From an uncultured Ruminococcus sp. (lineage in GTDB: Bacteria > Bacillota > Clostridia > Oscillospirales > Ruminococcaceae): a stretch of 16,442 bases of DNA. Shown here piece after piece: positions 14,931 to 16,442 of the stretch (position 1 is its first letter; each line of letters starts with the position of its first letter). The DNA is taken from NCBI GenBank assembly GCA_937894495.1, contig CALCRR010000204.1, positions 1 through 16,442 of the forward strand. Reading direction: 5' to 3'. The notes under the pieces are model-generated. The model did no database searches. It saw nothing but the letters and a program-made list of their open reading frames with translations, and was not told where the DNA came from. Both the position numbers and the translations under genes were made by a program.

Positions 14931-14956
14931 ATATTTTGTGCGCCTGTTTTGGGTTT

Positions 14957-16225
14957 TCAGAACTTTACCTCTGCCGAGCCGAGCATGAAGCCGCCGGTGT
15001 TTTCAAGGTCAAGACCCGAATTGAGCAGGCTGGCATATACCACATATTCACCGTTTTCGGGCTTGATATACAGGTCGGAAATATCAAGCGGCTCGACAGT
15101 TCCGTCGGTCTTTATGGCTTTGAAGAAATCATAGTCCGCTTCGGGGTCAAAGCCCTCTACCTCGCCCCAGTATTCCTCAGGCGTCCAGCGCTTGGTGTAG
15201 TAGAACATACTCTGTATGACCATATCAAGCTGAGATGTGTCGCCCTCGGTAATATCCAGCGTTACAGCCAGCGAGCCTTCTGCTATATCCACCTGTTTGA
15301 CGGTATATCCAATATGCTCACTGTCGGTAAAAAAGTCATCTCCTGTCCACTCTCCTGTGACCTCGGGCTGTATCGTCGTTTCGGCATAGTGCATTTCTCC
15401 CGCAGGCAGGTCTGCAATAAATCTGCCCGATATAACATGAGAAACGCCCTCAGCTTCATCTATATCCCCCGAGATGTATGATATAGAATTGATCTGCAAT
15501 GTCAGACCGTCAAGCGACTCTATACTGTCTCCGCTCTCTTCAAGGTTCATACGCACAGCTCCTGTTGCTTTGCTGCCGTAGTTATCAAGTCCGCCTGTGA
15601 AATGTCCCGATGAGCCTGTCAGATCATAGTCTAAAGAAAAGCTGGTGCAGCTCTCATCATCGACTATATCCGTGCCGTCAAGAGTCTGAACCGCTATATC
15701 AATATAGTAGTACGGATAGCTTGCTCTTACGCCCGTTACTCTTATATCAAGGTTATCAAAGCCCGACTCTATATTGCCCACGTGCCAGTCAAAAACAGTC
15801 AGGCTGCTTTGGCTGTTCTCAAAGCTTCTGCCCCAGTTATCAAAAGCCAGCCTTTCAAGAGCAACATTCTCGTCATATGCCTGACCTGTTTCAGATGTGC
15901 AAGCCTGAGCATCGCCCTCTTCGACCGGTGCGTCCCGGGCAGAGCTGTCCTCAGCCGTTGTTGTCTGCGAAGCGGCAGGGGCGGTGTCTGCCGTTTCGGG
16001 CTCGTCGGCATTTTGGGCGTATCGGAAAACTCCGCCGCCGATGACTGCCGCAAAGGCTGCCGCCGCAATTATGGCAGGCACTCTGCTTTTCACCCTTGCC
16101 GTGCCTTTGTTCTCATACATAGTTATATCTTTATTTTCCGCATTAGATCTGTTGTCTTTCATAATATCGTCTCCCGTCATCTCGTCAAGGGGGATCTCCT
16201 GCAAAAGCTCTGTTAAATTTCTCAT
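14957..16225 (-). CDS. Single-pass membrane protein with large extracellular domain, putative anti-sigma factor
   Basis: A 422-residue protein. About 48 cytoplasmic residues (opening MRNLTELLQEIPLDEM) are followed by one membrane helix at about 49-67, then a Ser/Thr/Asp/Glu-rich linker (70-115) and a beta-rich extracellular domain to the end (LTVFDWHVGNIE, YYYIDIAVQTLDGTD, YVVYASLLNSG). This topology, next to a sigma factor gene, fits DUF4179/anti-sigma-like proteins, in which the cytoplasmic tail holds the sigma factor. I see no zinc-finger HxxxCxxC motif, so sigma binding is unproven. The start is the ATG at 16225 with GGAGG seven bases upstream; an in-frame GTG at 16300 adds 25 residues without a ribosome site, across the cre box. 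The gene precedes, not follows, the sigma gene. Confidence 0.75.
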   Translation of the reverse strand: MRNLTELLQEIPLDEMTGDDIMKDNRSNAENKDITMYENKGTARVKSRVPAIIAAAAFAAVIGGGVFRYAQNADEPETADTAPAASQTTTAEDSSARDAPVEEGDAQACTSETGQAYDENVALERLAFDNWGRSFENSQSSLTVFDWHVGNIESGFDNLDIRVTGVRASYPYYYIDIAVQTLDGTDIVDDESCTSFSLDYDLTGSSGHFTGGLDNYGSKATGAVRMNLEESGDSIESLDGLTLQINSISYISGDIDEAEGVSHVISGRFIADLPAGEMHYAETTIQPEVTGEWTGDDFFTDSEHIGYTVKQVDIAEGSLAVTLDITEGDTSQLDMVIQSMFYYTKRWTPEEYWGEVEGFDPEADYDFFKAIKTDGTVEPLDISDLYIKPENGEYVVYASLLNSGLDLENTGGFMLGSAEVKF

Positions 16226-16254
16226 ACCGATCCCTCCGATCATCAAAATACTTA

Positions 16255-16268
16255 TGAAAGCGCTTTCA
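16255..16268. promoter_or_regulatory. Consensus cre site (CcpA operator)
   Basis: TGAAAGCGCTTTCA is a perfect 14-bp palindrome and fits the catabolite-responsive element consensus TGWAANCGNTNWCA at every position. It lies about 30 bases before the ATG of the membrane protein gene and just downstream of a possible -10 box. Binding there would repress the membrane protein/sigma unit when preferred sugars are present. Confidence 0.8.
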
Positions 16269-16270
16269 CT

Positions 16271-16300
16271 TATATATACGTAAGCTGCGGATATTTTCAC
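16271..16300 (-). promoter_or_regulatory. Possible promoter of the membrane protein/sigma unit
   Basis: On the minus strand GTGAAA (16300-16295) and TATATA (16278-16273, with a second register two bases on) are 16-18 bases apart. The match to consensus is modest. The predicted start falls within or next to the cre palindrome, so a repressor bound there would occlude it. Confidence 0.35.
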
Positions 16301-16312
16301 TCACTTATTTTT

Positions 16313-16350
16313 CAAAACAAAAGGCAGGAAAAGCTTTAACTTCTCCTGCC
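16313..16350 (-). terminator. Terminator of a gene outside the window
   Basis: On the minus strand an 11-bp stem (GGCAGGAGAAG with CTTTTCCTGCC, one G-U pair) around TTAAAG is followed by TTTTGTTTT. It ends a minus-strand transcript entering from beyond 16442 and insulates the membrane protein/sigma unit. Confidence 0.85.
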
Positions 16351-16387
16351 CGATAATTATTTTTCTTACTGCCCCTTGCTTCTGTCA

Positions 16388-16409
16388 TTTAGGGTGTGTT
16401 GACACTAAA
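16388..16409. other. Imperfect palindrome near the window edge
   Basis: TTTAG and GTGT-type halves face ACACTAAA with a two-base bulge in the left arm. The TAGGGTGTGTTGACAC core resembles the look of transposon termini, but no transposase is visible. It lies 14 bases before the second copy of the 15-base repeat at 16424-16438. Confidence 0.3.
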
Positions 16410-16423
16410 CTGATACGCGGATT

Positions 16424-16438
16424 TTTGAGATATTTTTG
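16424..16438. repeat. Copy 2 of the 15-base dispersed repeat
   Basis: Exact second copy of TTTGAGATATTTTTG, in direct orientation with 14075-14089, cut off by the window end four bases later. It sits upstream of the membrane protein/sigma unit, while copy 1 sits beyond that unit's end, so the two copies flank the unit. Confidence 0.5.
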
Positions 16439-16442
16439 TTCC

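Noticed and set aside
14888..15481. 197-residue plus-strand ORF
   Set aside because: It lies wholly opposite the membrane protein gene and its downstream gap, has no ribosome site, and its translation has no domain texture; it is an antisense shadow.
15799..16216. ORFs opposite and overlapping the membrane protein N-terminus
   Set aside because: All are frame shadows of the 422-residue gene, whose signal-anchor helix and ribosome site are clear.
16388..16442. Insertion sequence end
   Set aside because: The palindrome and repeat look like a mobile-element terminus, but no transposase or target duplication is visible inside the window, so I do not call an insertion sequence.

Overview
The window looks like chromosome of a low-to-mid GC, Gram-positive anaerobe of the Bacillota, most likely Ruminococcaceae/Oscillospirales. 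The clues are purine-rich AGGAGG-type ribosome binding sites, GTG/TTG starts, sigma-A promoters of TTGACA-17-TATAAT type, a consensus CcpA cre palindrome, and a CUT1-type sugar transporter organisation with large secreted proteins. The genus is inferred from style and was not tested by a search. Every convincing gene is on the minus strand, so the locus reads from high to low coordinates.

Layout, in transcription order. (1) 16442-16313: the edge, ending in a rho-independent terminator for a gene outside the window. (2) 16300-14345: a two-gene unit with a single-pass membrane protein having a large extracellular domain (anti-sigma-like) followed by an ECF-type sigma factor, with a perfect cre palindrome in its leader and a strong hairpin terminator at its end. 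(3) 14344-13599: a 746-base gene-free stretch with repeats, structured DNA, a possible plus-strand RNA, a perfect sigma-A promoter and a leader of about 200 nt. (4) 13598-11990: two overlapping ABC ATPase genes of the LolD/MacB class, the second fused to an AbrB/SpoVT-like DNA-binding hairpin. (5) 11989-226: an eight-gene run with its own promoter. It encodes a 973-residue solute-binding protein with two carbohydrate-binding-like domains in front of the binding domain; a MalF-type and a MalG-type permease; an NHL beta-propeller/TPR protein anchored by a C-terminal membrane helix; a Yip1-family membrane protein; a secreted DUF5696-like protein with a glycosidase-like barrel region; and a second MalF/MalG-type permease pair. 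A strong terminator follows at 163-196.

How it may work: the tight spacing (stop/start overlaps, gaps of 2-44 bases) says the eight genes are made together. An extracellular glycan could be bound by the long receptor, processed or sensed by the DUF5696 and propeller proteins at the outer face of the membrane, and moved through one or two CUT1 permease heterodimers. No MalK/MsmX-type ATPase is present. The only ATPases nearby are LolD/MacB-type proteins with no FtsX/MacB permease beside them. Either a housekeeping MsmX-like ATPase drives the permeases, or this is an unusual pairing of LolD-type ATPases with sugar-type permeases. That mixed composition is the most interesting aspect of the window.
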